64,000 bases of DNA, taken from assembly GCA_000513555.1 (NCBI GenBank), contig ALYD01000012.1, forward strand, positions 34,969 to 98,968. The letters are read 5' to 3'. Below are positions 25,643 through 36,382 of the stretch, in pieces. A program made the position numbers and the translations under genes. Under the pieces are notes generated by a model. That model had not been told where the DNA came from. It made no database searches and saw only the letters and a program-made list of their open reading frames with translations. Each line of letters starts with the position of its first letter. Within the stretch, counting starts at the first letter, position 1. The DNA comes from Lachnospiraceae bacterium JC7. Its GTDB lineage: Bacteria; Bacillota; Clostridia; Lachnospirales; Lachnospiraceae.

Positions 25643-26593
25643 TCAAATCAGACGCTCGTCTACGATAAATCTGGGGCGCTTCTTTGTCTCAAGATAAATC
25701 TTCCCCACATACTCGCCTATGATTCCAAGGCACAGCATCTGGCACCCTGACACAAAGCATATGATACAGGTCATACTGGCCCATCCGCTGACAGTCTGTC
25801 CTCTGAATGCCTGAATAATGGCCCACACGACCCCAAGGAAACTTATAAACGAAATAATAAATCCCAATACCGACACCAGTCGTATAGGCCTGACCGACAG
25901 ACTTGTTATCCCGTCAAAAGCCAGACTCAGCATCTTTCTTAAGGGATAATGACTCTCTCCTGCAATTCGTGCTTTTCGTTCATAAAGTACTGTAGTACTG
26001 CGAAACCCGACCATAGGAACCAGTCCTCTTAGAAACAGATTCACTTCTCCAAATTTCGAGAACTCATCCAGTGCACGGCTGGAGATAAGCCTGTAATCCG
26101 CGTGGTTAAATACTATTTCCGCTCCCAGTATTTTCATCAGACGATAGAATGCTTCTGCTGTTGTTCTCTTGATAAAACCGTCTTTATCCCTCTTACTTCT
26201 GACTCCATATACTACCTCATATCCTTCTTTATATGAGCTGATCATCCGGTCAATGGCATCGATGTCGTCCTGTCCGTCACAATCAAGGGAAATGGTTATA
26301 TCACAGCTGTCCTTTGCTTCCATGAGACCTGCAAATAGCGCATTCTGATGTCCGTAATTTCTGCTCAGGGACAGTCCCTTAAAATGCGTATCCCTAAGAG
26401 TAAGTTCTCTTATTATGCTCCAGGTATCATCACTGCTTCCGTCATTTACAAACAGTATCCTGCTGTCATCACTGATCACACCTTTTGCCGCGAGATCATT
26501 TATTTTTCCCAAAAACATCTCACAGGTCACGGGAAGAACATTCTGCTCATTATAACAGGGGATGATCATCCACAGTATCGGCTTCAATTCCAT
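25643..26593 (-). CDS. GT2 polyprenyl-phosphate glycosyltransferase (DPM1/GtrB-like), copy 2
   Basis: A 316-residue GT2 enzyme closely similar to 21278-22228: WMIIPCYNEQNVLPV, VNDGSSDDTW, SLDCDGQDDIDAID, and two C-terminal membrane segments ending near GEYVGKIYLETKKRPRF. It should charge a polyprenyl phosphate with sugar for the PMT-like enzyme encoded next. The start at 26593 (MELKPI) has TTGGAG seven bases upstream; the longer frame from a TTG at 26626 is not supported. It is the first gene of the island, just downstream of the dnaJ terminator. Confidence 0.88.
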   Translation of the reverse strand: MELKPILWMIIPCYNEQNVLPVTCEMFLGKINDLAAKGVISDDSRILFVNDGSSDDTWSIIRELTLRDTHFKGLSLSRNYGHQNALFAGLMEAKDSCDITISLDCDGQDDIDAIDRMISSYKEGYEVVYGVRSKRDKDGFIKRTTAEAFYRLMKILGAEIVFNHADYRLISSRALDEFSKFGEVNLFLRGLVPMVGFRSTTVLYERKARIAGESHYPLRKMLSLAFDGITSLSVRPIRLVSVLGFIISFISFLGVVWAIIQAFRGQTVSGWASMTCIICFVSGCQMLCLGIIGEYVGKIYLETKKRPRFIVDERLI

Positions 26594-26687
26594 AAAAAAC
26601 TCCAAAAATGTTTCTATTTTAATCAAAAAATCAATCGGTTTAGTTTCTCACTTTACCACTGCATAAGTCAACAAATATTTTTCACAT

Positions 26688-26717
26688 AAAAAAGCGCCGG
26701 AGATTCTTCTCCGACGC
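26688..26717 (-). terminator. Terminator after dnaJ
   Basis: On the minus strand a GC-rich stem GCGTCGGAGA / TCTCCGGCGC with an AAGAA-type loop is followed by six T. It closes the hrcA-grpE-dnaK-dnaJ operon and separates it from the glycosylation island. Confidence 0.9.
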
Positions 26718-26754
26718 AATACATCATATATAACGCGAGTGTCTAAGGACAGTC

Positions 26755-27876
26755 TCAGATCTCCACGGTCTCTCCGCAGGCCTCGGCATAAGCCTTGAGG
26801 GCTTCCTTCTGCTGCTTATTGAGTGAAGTAGGAATATTGACCACGATAGTAACATAATGGTCACCGCGAACATTTGGATTGTTAAGGCTAGGAACACCCT
26901 TGCCTCTAAGTCTTGTCTTTGTATCAGACTGTGTGCCCGGCTTGATGGCAAGCTCGACATTTCCGTCTACTGTACGGATGACCTTCTTACCGCCGAGAGC
27001 AGCTGTCGCAAAGCTTATCTCCTCTGTTGAATATATATTGGTTCCCTGACGCTTGAAGAAAGGATGCTGTGATACAGCTATATCAACAAGCAGATCTCCT
27101 CTCGGGCCTCCGTTTGTTCCCGGATCTCCTCCGCCTGAACGACGAAGTGTCTGTCCGTCATCGATACCCGCAGGAATTGTTATCTCAATGTTCTTCTGGG
27201 TTGAGATATAACCCTCACCGCGACAATCAGGACACTTCTCCTTTACGATCTTTCCGCTTCCATGACAGTCAGGGCATGTGGTCACCTGCTGAATAGTTCC
27301 GAACATGCTCTGGCGCTGCATAACCACCTGACCCCGGCCTCCGCATCTTGAACATGTCTCAGGCTGTGTTCCGGGCTTTGCACCTGTACCATTACACTTT
27401 GAACACTCGTCCTTATAACGGATCTTAACAGTCTTCTTGCAGCCTTTGATAGCCTCGTCAAATGTTATGCGCACGCCTGTACGGATAGACTGTCCGCGAG
27501 TCGCCTGATTTGCTGCACCGCCATAGGAAGAGAATCCTCCTCTTCCGCCGCCGAAGCCGAAGATATCTCCGAAAATATCGGAGAAATCCATACCTCCGAA
27601 ATCGAAGCCGCCGAAACCGCTGCTCTGACCTGCCGCCGAGTTCGGATCGAACGCGGCATGTCCGTAAGTATCGTAAGCCTTACGCTTCTGCTCATCGGAA
27701 AGTACCGCATAAGCTTCATTTGCCTCACGGAACTTCTCTGCCGCAGCATTATCTCCCGGGTTGGCATCCGGATGATACTTTTTGGCAAGCTTACGGAAAG
27801 CTCGTTTAATGGTTGCGTCATCAGCATTTTTATCTACGCCGAGAACCTCATAATAGTCTCGCTTCTGTTCTGCCAT
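26755..27876 (-). CDS. dnaJ: Chaperone DnaJ
   Basis: A 373-residue type I J-protein: J domain with YHPDANPGD near residue 35, Gly/Phe-rich linker ([19 protein letters not shown]), four CxxCxGxG zinc repeats ([32 protein letters not shown]) and the C-terminal substrate-binding domains. It stimulates DnaK ATPase and delivers unfolded clients. It is the last gene of the CIRCE-controlled heat-shock operon, 114 bases after dnaK. Confidence 0.98.
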   Translation of the reverse strand: MAEQKRDYYEVLGVDKNADDATIKRAFRKLAKKYHPDANPGDNAAAEKFREANEAYAVLSDEQKRKAYDTYGHAAFDPNSAAGQSSGFGGFDFGGMDFSDIFGDIFGFGGGRGGFSSYGGAANQATRGQSIRTGVRITFDEAIKGCKKTVKIRYKDECSKCNGTGAKPGTQPETCSRCGGRGQVVMQRQSMFGTIQQVTTCPDCHGSGKIVKEKCPDCRGEGYISTQKNIEITIPAGIDDGQTLRRSGGGDPGTNGGPRGDLLVDIAVSQHPFFKRQGTNIYSTEEISFATAALGGKKVIRTVDGNVELAIKPGTQSDTKTRLRGKGVPSLNNPNVRGDHYVTIVVNIPTSLNKQQKEALKAYAEACGETVEI

Positions 27877-27922
27877 CTTTATCTCCTAATTAACCTGAAA
27901 GGTCACTTCTAATCGACATATT

Positions 27923-27947
27923 GCCCCCGGCGCACTGCGCCGGAGGC
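27923..27947 (-). other. Intergenic hairpin between dnaK and dnaJ
   Basis: GCCTCCGGCGCA / TGCGCCGGGGGC forms a long GC-rich stem but lacks a T run, so it looks more like a partial terminator or mRNA-stabilising element that sets dnaK above dnaJ. Confidence 0.6.
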
Positions 27948-27990
27948 TTTATGAATGATACCCTACACTTTAAATTGTGTAAAGTCTTAA

Positions 27991-29877
<1,887 letters not shown>

Positions 29878-29975
29878 TCAAAACAAATCTGTGATCTATA
29901 TTTACATGTCCTCTGCTTAAACTATCATGTCTCAGGAGGACTTCATCGAAAAAGCCTTTGCTGTTTCGTCATGAA

Positions 29976-30599
29976 CTATTTCTTTACCTTGACCATGCTG
30001 TGTCTTACGACCTGATCCTTGTAGGTATATCCCTTCTGAAGATCCTGAGTGATGGTATCTTCCTCCACACCACTTTCAGTATCGGTCATAACCGCATTAT
30101 GAAGGTTCGGGTCGAATTTTTCTCCCTCGGCCTTTATGGCCTTTACCTGGAGATCTTCGAACATCTTCTGGATCTGCTTGTAGATGCCCTGAACGCCCTT
30201 GGTGAAGGCATCCTCCTCATCCTCCTTTTCAACAGTTCCCAGTGCTCTTTCGAAATTATCAACTACCGGAAGCAGCTTCTCGATAACATCTCTTGCACCG
30301 AAGTCAAAATTCTGAACCTTTTCCTTTTCTGTACGCTTACGGAAGTTATCGAACTCCGCATAGAGCCTTGTATACTTGTCCTTCCAGTCAGCGATCTCAG
30401 CCTCGTACTTCTCCTTGAGCTTTACAGTTTCGGCATCGGCCTCCTCTGTTTCCTCAGAAGCCTCAGCTCCGTTTGCATCCTTTTCCTCTGCAGGCTGCTC
30501 ATTTACTTCCTCTGTCTTACCTGCAGTGGTCTCTTCTGTACCCTGTTCTTCGGAAGACTGTTTCAATTCCTCGTCTTTCAAGATAACCTCCTGTTTCAA
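29976..30599 (-). CDS. grpE: Nucleotide exchange factor GrpE
   Basis: A 207-residue GrpE. The first ~65 residues are a Glu-rich disordered tail, then a long coiled coil (about 65-110) and the C-terminal beta domain with KFDPNLHNAVMT and GYTYKDQVVRHSMVKV. It releases ADP from DnaK. Located between hrcA and dnaK as usual. The start at 30599 is plausible; the acidic tail is longer than in many homologues. Confidence 0.97.
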   Translation of the reverse strand: MKQEVILKDEELKQSSEEQGTEETTAGKTEEVNEQPAEEKDANGAEASEETEEADAETVKLKEKYEAEIADWKDKYTRLYAEFDNFRKRTEKEKVQNFDFGARDVIEKLLPVVDNFERALGTVEKEDEEDAFTKGVQGIYKQIQKMFEDLQVKAIKAEGEKFDPNLHNAVMTDTESGVEEDTITQDLQKGYTYKDQVVRHSMVKVKK

Positions 30600-30648
30600 G
30601 TCCCTGAGGACCTACTATATATAAGCTGTATTTACAGCATCTCTTCTG

Positions 30649-31680
30649 CTATTGAAATGCCTGATCCATCTCGCTCTGAAGCTTACTGAGTATCTCAAGC
30701 ACCTTTTCATAATCCATTCGTTTCGGACCTATGACACCTATGGTTCCCTTAAGTCCGTTTCCAAGCTCATAGCTTGCCGTGACCACTGAACAGTCCGTCA
30801 TATTCTGAAGCGGTGATTCATTACCGATATATACCTGAATAGGTCTCTTGCCCTCGCCCTGCTCTTCAGCTCCTTTTACAAGCGCCGCCAGCTCATCCTT
30901 CGTTTCAAAGGCACTTATGAGCTTTGAAGCATTGCCCGATTCAGTAAGCTCCGGATATTTGAATATATTCGTAGCTCCCGAAGTATAGATCTGAGAATCT
31001 CCGAACTTGATATCAAGCACATCCACAATGCTGGAAACTATAGCCTTTATGGTCTCCTTGTGGTTGGTCCTCGCCAGAAGCTGTGCGAGACGCCCCTCTG
31101 TAATGTCCTCAACGGAGAGTCCGCTGAGCTCATCATTGAGCAGCATGTTAATGCTCAGCACCCTGTTGAAATCAAGCTCCTCGGAACCATCGAGAAGAAC
31201 TGTGGCTGTCTTTACGATGTTTCCCTGCATCATGATGACAAGAAGAAGTCTCTTTGAATCAACAAGAGATGTCTGAATGAACTTGATCTTGTTCGTTCTG
31301 ATGGAAGGTCCGGTGACCACTGCGGCATAGTTCGTATTCTGCGCAAGATTCTTAACCAGTGTCTTCAGGGTAGTCTCAAGTCTGTCTACCTTCTCAAACA
31401 TCTCCGTCTTCACGTCATCGATCTCATGCTGATGTGTCTCCATCAGTTGATCCACGTAAAAGCGGTAGCCCTTATCGCTTGGAATGCGTCCTGCCGAGGT
31501 GTGAGGCTGAAGGATGTATCCCATCTCCTCAAGATCACTCATCTCATTTCTAATGGTGGCAGAACTAAGATTTAATCCTGAATACTTACTAATGGTTCGC
31601 GAGCCCACCGGCTCTCCGGTCTCAAGATAATTTTTAATTATCGTAGTTAGGATAACGACCTTGCGTTGATCCAGTTCCAT
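30649..31680 (-). CDS. hrcA: Heat-inducible transcription repressor HrcA
   Basis: A 343-residue HrcA with an N-terminal winged helix (KYSGLNLSSATIRNEMSDLE and the GYILQPHTSAGRIPSDKGYR signature) and a C-terminal GAF-like domain ending RMDYEKVLEIL. It binds CIRCE and represses this operon; folding by GroEL normally sets its activity. It is the first gene of the operon, with AAAGGAGG before the ATG at 31680 and a perfect CIRCE upstream, so it is autoregulated. Confidence 0.98.
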   Translation of the reverse strand: MELDQRKVVILTTIIKNYLETGEPVGSRTISKYSGLNLSSATIRNEMSDLEEMGYILQPHTSAGRIPSDKGYRFYVDQLMETHQHEIDDVKTEMFEKVDRLETTLKTLVKNLAQNTNYAAVVTGPSIRTNKIKFIQTSLVDSKRLLLVIMMQGNIVKTATVLLDGSEELDFNRVLSINMLLNDELSGLSVEDITEGRLAQLLARTNHKETIKAIVSSIVDVLDIKFGDSQIYTSGATNIFKYPELTESGNASKLISAFETKDELAALVKGAEEQGEGKRPIQVYIGNESPLQNMTDCSVVTASYELGNGLKGTIGVIGPKRMDYEKVLEILSKLQSEMDQAFQ

Positions 31681-31706
31681 CTGTCCGCCTCCTTTACTTT
31701 AATCTG

Positions 31707-31733
31707 TTAGCACTCAAAATATTGGAGTGCTAA
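31707..31733. promoter_or_regulatory. CIRCE operator (perfect)
   Basis: TTAGCACTC - nine bases - GAGTGCTAA, an exact match to the CIRCE consensus bound by HrcA. It lies just downstream of the -10 box of the hrcA promoter. Confidence 0.98.
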
Positions 31734-31745
31734 CATCTGAGTGTT

Positions 31746-31774
31746 ATAATACTCGCCTTACTATTTTCTGTCAA
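31746..31774 (-). promoter_or_regulatory. Sigma-A promoter of the hrcA operon
   Basis: On the minus strand TTGACA (31774-31769), a 17-base spacer and TATTAT (31751-31746). The predicted start overlaps the CIRCE region, so HrcA binding would block transcription. Confidence 0.9.
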
Positions 31775-31809
31775 GAGATTTAGCCTTGCTGAATTGTGAA
31801 ATAATGATG

Positions 31810-31839
31810 AAAAAAAGGAGCCGCTGGCGCAGCTCCTTT
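31810..31839 (-). terminator. Terminator after the 3D-domain gene
   Basis: Minus strand AAAGGAGCTGC / GCGGCTCCTTT stem with a four-base loop followed by a T run. Confidence 0.85.
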
Positions 31840-31912
31840 GATCTCAGAATATCACAGCTATATGGCACCCCATCCTCGCCGGATATCCCAATATTCTATT
31901 TTCAGTTTCTTT

Positions 31913-32494
31913 TTATCCGGTGTAGACCGCAGTATAAACCTCTGCATAACGCCATCCGAGAGCCGTAACTCCGGCCGCCTCTTCATAGGTGTCATAGTAT
32001 ATGTCTATCATCTTTCCTTTGACACCGCTTCCGATATCCTCCACGGTATAAACAGTGTTATTTATAAATACCTTTGTTCCTATGGGAAGTACGGTTCTGT
32101 CTGCCGCAATGGTATGATCCGCAACTGTAGGCGCTCCGGAATAAGTAATTCCGTCTCCATAATATCCTGTCAGCTTGAATGTTCCCAAAGACTGACCCTT
32201 TGTATAATGGGTCGACTCCTCTGTCACCTTGGCACCAACCGGTGTCTCTCCCGGTCTCGCCTTTGCAAGCTCCTTGAGGTGAGCCTCCAGCATTTCTTCT
32301 GCGTAAAGTTCCGACTGAATCTCTGCATCAAGTTCAGCATCTGTGGTATCTTCCAAAGAATAGCCATTTACAAGCGAAGTGTCATTCCATGCCGAGCCTG
32401 TAGGCCCCTGATTCTCCGCTGCAAGAGCAGAAGACGAAACAACTGCCGCAAGCACCACTGCTGCAGCCATCGTTTTTAGTTCTGCTAATCTCAT
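31913..32494 (-). CDS. Secreted 3D-domain protein (possible murein hydrolase)
   Basis: A 193-residue exported protein. A signal peptide ends near residue 26 (SSSALAAE), a helical segment of about 60 residues follows, then a C-terminal 3D domain from about 105: FKLTGYYGD, AADRTVLPIGTKVFI, and EDIGSGVKGKMIDIYYDT. The 3D domain (three conserved Asp) resembles the catalytic barrel of MltA-type transglycosylases and is found in YocH- and Rpf-like wall enzymes. The start at 32494 is chosen because AGGAGG lies 10 bases upstream; the ATG 24 bases earlier would place this site inside the gene. Confidence 0.85.
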   Translation of the reverse strand: MRLAELKTMAAAVVLAAVVSSSALAAENQGPTGSAWNDTSLVNGYSLEDTTDAELDAEIQSELYAEEMLEAHLKELAKARPGETPVGAKVTEESTHYTKGQSLGTFKLTGYYGDGITYSGAPTVADHTIAADRTVLPIGTKVFINNTVYTVEDIGSGVKGKMIDIYYDTYEEAAGVTALGWRYAEVYTAVYTG

Positions 32495-32698
32495 ATAAAT
32501 ATTTCCTCCTATATTCACATGATCCGCCTAAATCCTGATCATGTCTTAACAGTATATCTATACTCCTATCTGATAAATTTTATGCAACCACAGTTAGACC
32601 TTAATACACATGCAAATTCCGGTCAACTTACTTTTTTATAACCAAATTGTAAGAATAGCATTAATTCAAGCCGTTTCAGCCGGATTGAAATGTATATT

Positions 32699-33715
32699 TC
32701 ACACAGTGAGCAGCAGCTCTACAGCCATACGGTCAGAGAGATTTCCGCTCTTTATAGCCTCATCATAATCCAGGCATCTCTCTATATAATTCTCGATGCC
32801 TTCAAGAGAATAATGTTTAGCCTGATTCTGGAGTTTTCCGAGGATCCACGGTGTAACCCCGACATATTTTGCCGCCTCCTGTCCTGTCATTCCCTTTGTG
32901 ACAGACTCCTTCGTGAGAAGAAGCTGGTTGAAATTACGTCTCATGAGACTTAGTATCTTCATTGGCGCCTCCTGAAGTGTCAGAAGATCCGCATAATACT
33001 TCATGGCTCTGTCTGTATTGCCGAGACTCATTTCAGTGATCATATCGAAGACCCTGTCTTCCACATTTTGTGAGCAGATGATCTCCACATCCTCGTCCTC
33101 GATAATGTCTCTTTCGCCCGTATAAGCGATAAGCTTTTCCAGCTCAGAGGCGATATTATCCATGCTTTCCCCAGCCTTTGAAAGCACGAGCTCCATGGTA
33201 GAGCTTCTTATCTTCTTGCCTGCATTGGAAAGATATCTGGCCGCCCATCTGCTGAGCTGTCCGTGATCCTGCATTCCCATCTCGCAGGCAAAACCGTTTT
33301 TCTGTATGACCTTATACAGCTTTCCCCTCTTATCCACATCACTCTCAATGAACATAAGGTGGGCAGTGTCCGGGTAATGGTCAATATCCTCGAGGAATTT
33401 AACAAGCTTCTCAGGAGGTGTCTTTTTGAACCACTGACTGTCCCCGACTATAACGAGCCTTCCGTTATTATCCCCGAAGGTGAAGGGTATGGTATTCAGA
33501 ATATCTATAAGTTCATCCACATCCGGCGCTCCGTCAAAGAAGGTATATGCCATGCCCTCTTCTCCTCCGAAGGCCTTCCGGAACGCCTTTTTATATGAAA
33601 GCTTGAGATATTCCTCTTCACCGTATATCAGATAGTACGGCCTGAAAGTCCCGCTCTTCAGATCATCCCCCAGCTTTAAGTATTCATTATCATTTTCTTT
33701 TTTTCCGTAAGCCAT
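32699..33715 (-). CDS. holA: DNA polymerase III delta subunit HolA
   Basis: A 338-residue clamp-loader subunit that opens the beta clamp. It has the N-terminal AAA+-like fold (PYYLIYGEEEYLKLSYKKAF), a region rich in DxxEL motifs (NIASELEKLIAYTG) and the C-terminal collar domain. Synteny with rpsT, lepA and hemW matches yqeN of Bacillus subtilis. Confidence 0.93.
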   Translation of the reverse strand: MAYGKKENDNEYLKLGDDLKSGTFRPYYLIYGEEEYLKLSYKKAFRKAFGGEEGMAYTFFDGAPDVDELIDILNTIPFTFGDNNGRLVIVGDSQWFKKTPPEKLVKFLEDIDHYPDTAHLMFIESDVDKRGKLYKVIQKNGFACEMGMQDHGQLSRWAARYLSNAGKKIRSSTMELVLSKAGESMDNIASELEKLIAYTGERDIIEDEDVEIICSQNVEDRVFDMITEMSLGNTDRAMKYYADLLTLQEAPMKILSLMRRNFNQLLLTKESVTKGMTGQEAAKYVGVTPWILGKLQNQAKHYSLEGIENYIERCLDYDEAIKSGNLSDRMAVELLLTV

Positions 33716-33780
33716 ATAGAACTCCCATCAAGAAATCAAGAGCATTATAGCAGAATGCTTTTATTTTTTCGAGACACTAA

Positions 33781-33809
33781 AAAATGCCGCGGGATCCCAC
33801 GGCATTTTA
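33781..33809. terminator. Terminator between putP and holA
   Basis: AAAATGCCG / CGGCATTTT stem enclosing CGGGATCCCA, with A and T runs on opposite sides; serves putP on the minus strand. Confidence 0.85.
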
Positions 33810-33875
33810 ATTCACTGTATTACATTTTAGAAAGCTGAAGCTCCACCCATTAATTTGTGATCGATCAAAGCTGCA

Positions 33876-35486
33876 TCAATCCTGAATTGCAGGCTTAGCT
33901 AAAGCAGCTCCGCCTTCATTCTGTACAGCAAAGCCGATCTTACCTTTGCTAAGCTCAGCCACCTCATCAAAGGTTTTCTGAACCTCTTTTGAAGGGGCGA
34001 ATGTAAGCAACGATACAACTACATTTACAAGAAGGGCAACTACAAATGCAGGAAGCAGCTCATAGATGGCAAATACACCGCCCATAGGAGCAACGAGATA
34101 CTTCCATACAAATACCATAAGTCCGCCTGCGAACATTCCGGCTGTAGCTCCGCCTCTTGAACTTCTCTTCCAGAAAAGAGCCAGTACCATAACAGGTCCG
34201 AAAGCCGCTCCGAAGCCTGCCCATGCAAAGGACACTACTCTGAATACGCTGCTGTCAGGATCCCATGCGAGGAACACACCGATGATCGCAATGGCTACAA
34301 CGGTAATACGTGCAACAAGCATAGACGTTTTCTGCTCCAGCTTAATGTGAAGGAAGTCTCTCAGAATATCCTCTGACATACTGCTTGCCGCTGCAAGAAG
34401 CTGAGAGTCCGCTGTTGACATGGTAGCGGCAAGGATACCCGCCATGATGATACCTGCAATTATCGAGAAAAATACTCCGTTCTGGCTCATGAGATCCGAA
34501 AGACGGATGATGATTGTCTCTGACTCCGAACTTGTCTCAAGGAATGGAACCTTCCCTGCAACAGAAACACTGTAACCGATGAAACCGATGAGAACGGCAA
34601 CAGCCATGGAAAGAAATGCCCATACAGCCGCGATACGTCTCGAGATCTTTATCTCTTCAGGATCTCTGATAGCCATGAATCTGAGAAGTATATGAGGCAT
34701 ACCGAAATAACCGAGTCCCCATGCAAGAGTAGAAATGATGGAAAGTCCTCCGAATACAGATGCCTTTCCTGTTGCCGCATCGTAGCCCTGTGTGAGATTC
34801 AGATATCCCGGAAGAGCCTTTGAATTTTCAATTACAGTTCCGATACCTCCGGCCTGGGAAATACCGAAAACTATGATGATAAGGAGTGCTATGGTCATAA
34901 CAACAGACTGTATGAGATCGGTCGTTGATACCGCAAGGAAACCTCCGAGAACTGTGTATCCGATGATAACTGCAGCGCCAAGGATCATAGCCACATGATA
35001 ATCCCATCCGAAAAGACTGTTGAACAGTGTTCCTACAGCCTTAAAGCCTGAAGCTGTGTACGGAATGAAAAAAATGAGAATGATAATGGCAGCCATACAT
35101 GACAGAGTACGCTTTCTGTCATCGTATCTTCTTGAGAAGAAATCCGGCACTGTGTTGGCGCCTATCTTCTCGGAATAAATGCGAAGTCTTTTAGCTATGA
35201 GAAGGAAATTGAGATAAGTTCCCACTGCAAGACCGATGACAGTCCAGCCTACCTCTGCAACTCCGGCGAGATATGCAAGTCCCGGAAGACCCATAAGCAG
35301 GTATGAACTCATATCCGAAGCCTCTGCACTCATGGCTGTCACGATAGGATTGAGTCCTCTGCCTCCCAGATAGAAATTCTCAGTATCACTGGACCCACCC
35401 TTTCGGCTGTAGTAAACACCGATTCCGATGGTGAGACCGAGATATGCGATTATTGCGATCAACACACACATACTTGCACTTGACAT
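33876..35486 (-). CDS. putP: Sodium/proline symporter PutP (SSS family)
   Basis: A 536-residue sodium:solute symporter with about 13 membrane segments. MSAEASDMSSYLLMGLPG near residue 55 holds Na+ and proline site residues and is diagnostic of PutP-type members, and ATMSTADSQLLAAAS near 360 matches the conserved TM8 Na+ site. It takes up proline with sodium, for nutrition or osmotic protection. Two Shine-Dalgarno-like AGGAGG motifs precede the start. Upstream lies a hairpin leader and a 36-bp palindrome that may bind the neighbouring TetR regulator. Confidence 0.93.
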   Translation of the reverse strand: MSSASMCVLIAIIAYLGLTIGIGVYYSRKGGSSDTENFYLGGRGLNPIVTAMSAEASDMSSYLLMGLPGLAYLAGVAEVGWTVIGLAVGTYLNFLLIAKRLRIYSEKIGANTVPDFFSRRYDDRKRTLSCMAAIIILIFFIPYTASGFKAVGTLFNSLFGWDYHVAMILGAAVIIGYTVLGGFLAVSTTDLIQSVVMTIALLIIIVFGISQAGGIGTVIENSKALPGYLNLTQGYDAATGKASVFGGLSIISTLAWGLGYFGMPHILLRFMAIRDPEEIKISRRIAAVWAFLSMAVAVLIGFIGYSVSVAGKVPFLETSSESETIIIRLSDLMSQNGVFFSIIAGIIMAGILAATMSTADSQLLAAASSMSEDILRDFLHIKLEQKTSMLVARITVVAIAIIGVFLAWDPDSSVFRVVSFAWAGFGAAFGPVMVLALFWKRSSRGGATAGMFAGGLMVFVWKYLVAPMGGVFAIYELLPAFVVALLVNVVVSLLTFAPSKEVQKTFDEVAELSKGKIGFAVQNEGGAALAKPAIQD

Positions 35487-35504
35487 GCTTTTCTCCTCCT
35501 ATGT

Positions 35505-35539
35505 CCATCCTCCTGGATTTTCGCTTTGCGAAAGGATGG
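35505..35539 (-). promoter_or_regulatory. Leader hairpin upstream of putP
   Basis: CCATCCT (minus strand) pairs with AGGATGG, enclosing an inner TTTCGC-AAA-GCGAAA hairpin. The right arm contains an extra AGGAGG, so it may sequester an initiation site or simply stabilise the 5' end. Confidence 0.45.
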
Positions 35540-35631
35540 CCCCCTTTGTAAAGCTATCATTTATGCTTTACTTATTTGTTTTTCCTATATATGGGATGTA
35601 CTATATCACAACTTAAATTAGACTAAAATGC

Positions 35632-35667
35632 AGAACGGTGTATAGACTATAGTCTATACACCGTTCT
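35632..35667. promoter_or_regulatory. 36-bp perfect palindrome, candidate TetR operator
   Basis: Each 18-base arm is AGAACGGTGTATAGACTA and its exact complement. The central TAGACTATAGTCTA is the kind of symmetric site TetR repressors bind. Further TAGACT half-sites lie at 35619-35625 and 35709-35715. It is located between the tetR stop and the putP start. It could alternatively form a hairpin ending the tetR transcript, but no T run follows. Confidence 0.6.
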
Positions 35668-35742
35668 TAATATCATGAAATTTCTCTTTATTTTGCGTCA
35701 CTTTTTATTAGACTGAACACTATCCTTCGGCAAGACATCAAA

Positions 35743-36339
35743 TTATTTTTTCTCAGAACTTCTGTATCCCTCCAGAAACATGGGCATCAATCTGTCCGCA
35801 TTTCTCACCAGAGAATACTCTCCGTCCTCCAGACACCAGTCGTAAAGAAGGGCTCTTTCGAACATCGCATAATCATTGACTATCTGATTCACGGTGATAT
35901 CATCCCTCACCTCACCTCTGTCCTGTCCCTGCTTCACTATCTGTTTAATAAGCTTGAAATAGGTCCTCTTTCTGTCCAGAAGATGTTTCTCTCCGTGGGT
36001 AATAAGCTGGGACGAGAACATTCTTGTGATGAGTTCTATGGATACCGAAGAATCTATCATCTCGAAAAGCTCATGATTAAAATAGATAAGCTTGTCAACT
36101 GCCTCCATATCCGGATCTATGACCTTCATAAGTTCCTCATATTTCTCATCGAAAAGAATATTGAGAGATCCCAAAAGAGCATCTTTGCTGTCAAAATAAT
36201 GATAAAAGGAACCTTTGGAAGTACCTGACTCAAAAACGATATCATCCACAGTTGTATCATCGTATCCCTGCTCATAGAAAAGCTTCCATGCCGCCGAAAC
36301 AATCTTCTGTTTTGTATTTCTTCCACTCTTCTTCGCCAT
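35743..36339 (-). CDS. TetR family transcriptional regulator
   Basis: A 198-residue regulator with an N-terminal TetR helix-turn-helix (TTVDDIVFESGTSKGSFYHYFDSKD, about residues 30-55) and a C-terminal ligand-binding helical domain without recognised specificity. The start at 36339 (MAKKSGR) has GGAGG eight bases upstream; the longer frame from 36369 lacks one. Downstream lie a perfect palindrome and putP on the same strand, so it may control putP and itself. The ligand is unknown. Confidence 0.9.
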   Translation of the reverse strand: MAKKSGRNTKQKIVSAAWKLFYEQGYDDTTVDDIVFESGTSKGSFYHYFDSKDALLGSLNILFDEKYEELMKVIDPDMEAVDKLIYFNHELFEMIDSSVSIELITRMFSSQLITHGEKHLLDRKRTYFKLIKQIVKQGQDRGEVRDDITVNQIVNDYAMFERALLYDWCLEDGEYSLVRNADRLMPMFLEGYRSSEKK

Positions 36340-36382
36340 TCTGTCCTCCAAAAGTCCATCATGTGTCATGGTGCCAGTCTCT

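Noticed and set aside
29958..30689. 243-codon Leu/Ile-rich open frame opposite grpE
   Set aside because: The hydrophobic product is the usual mirror of a Glu/Lys-rich coding strand; grpE is certain.
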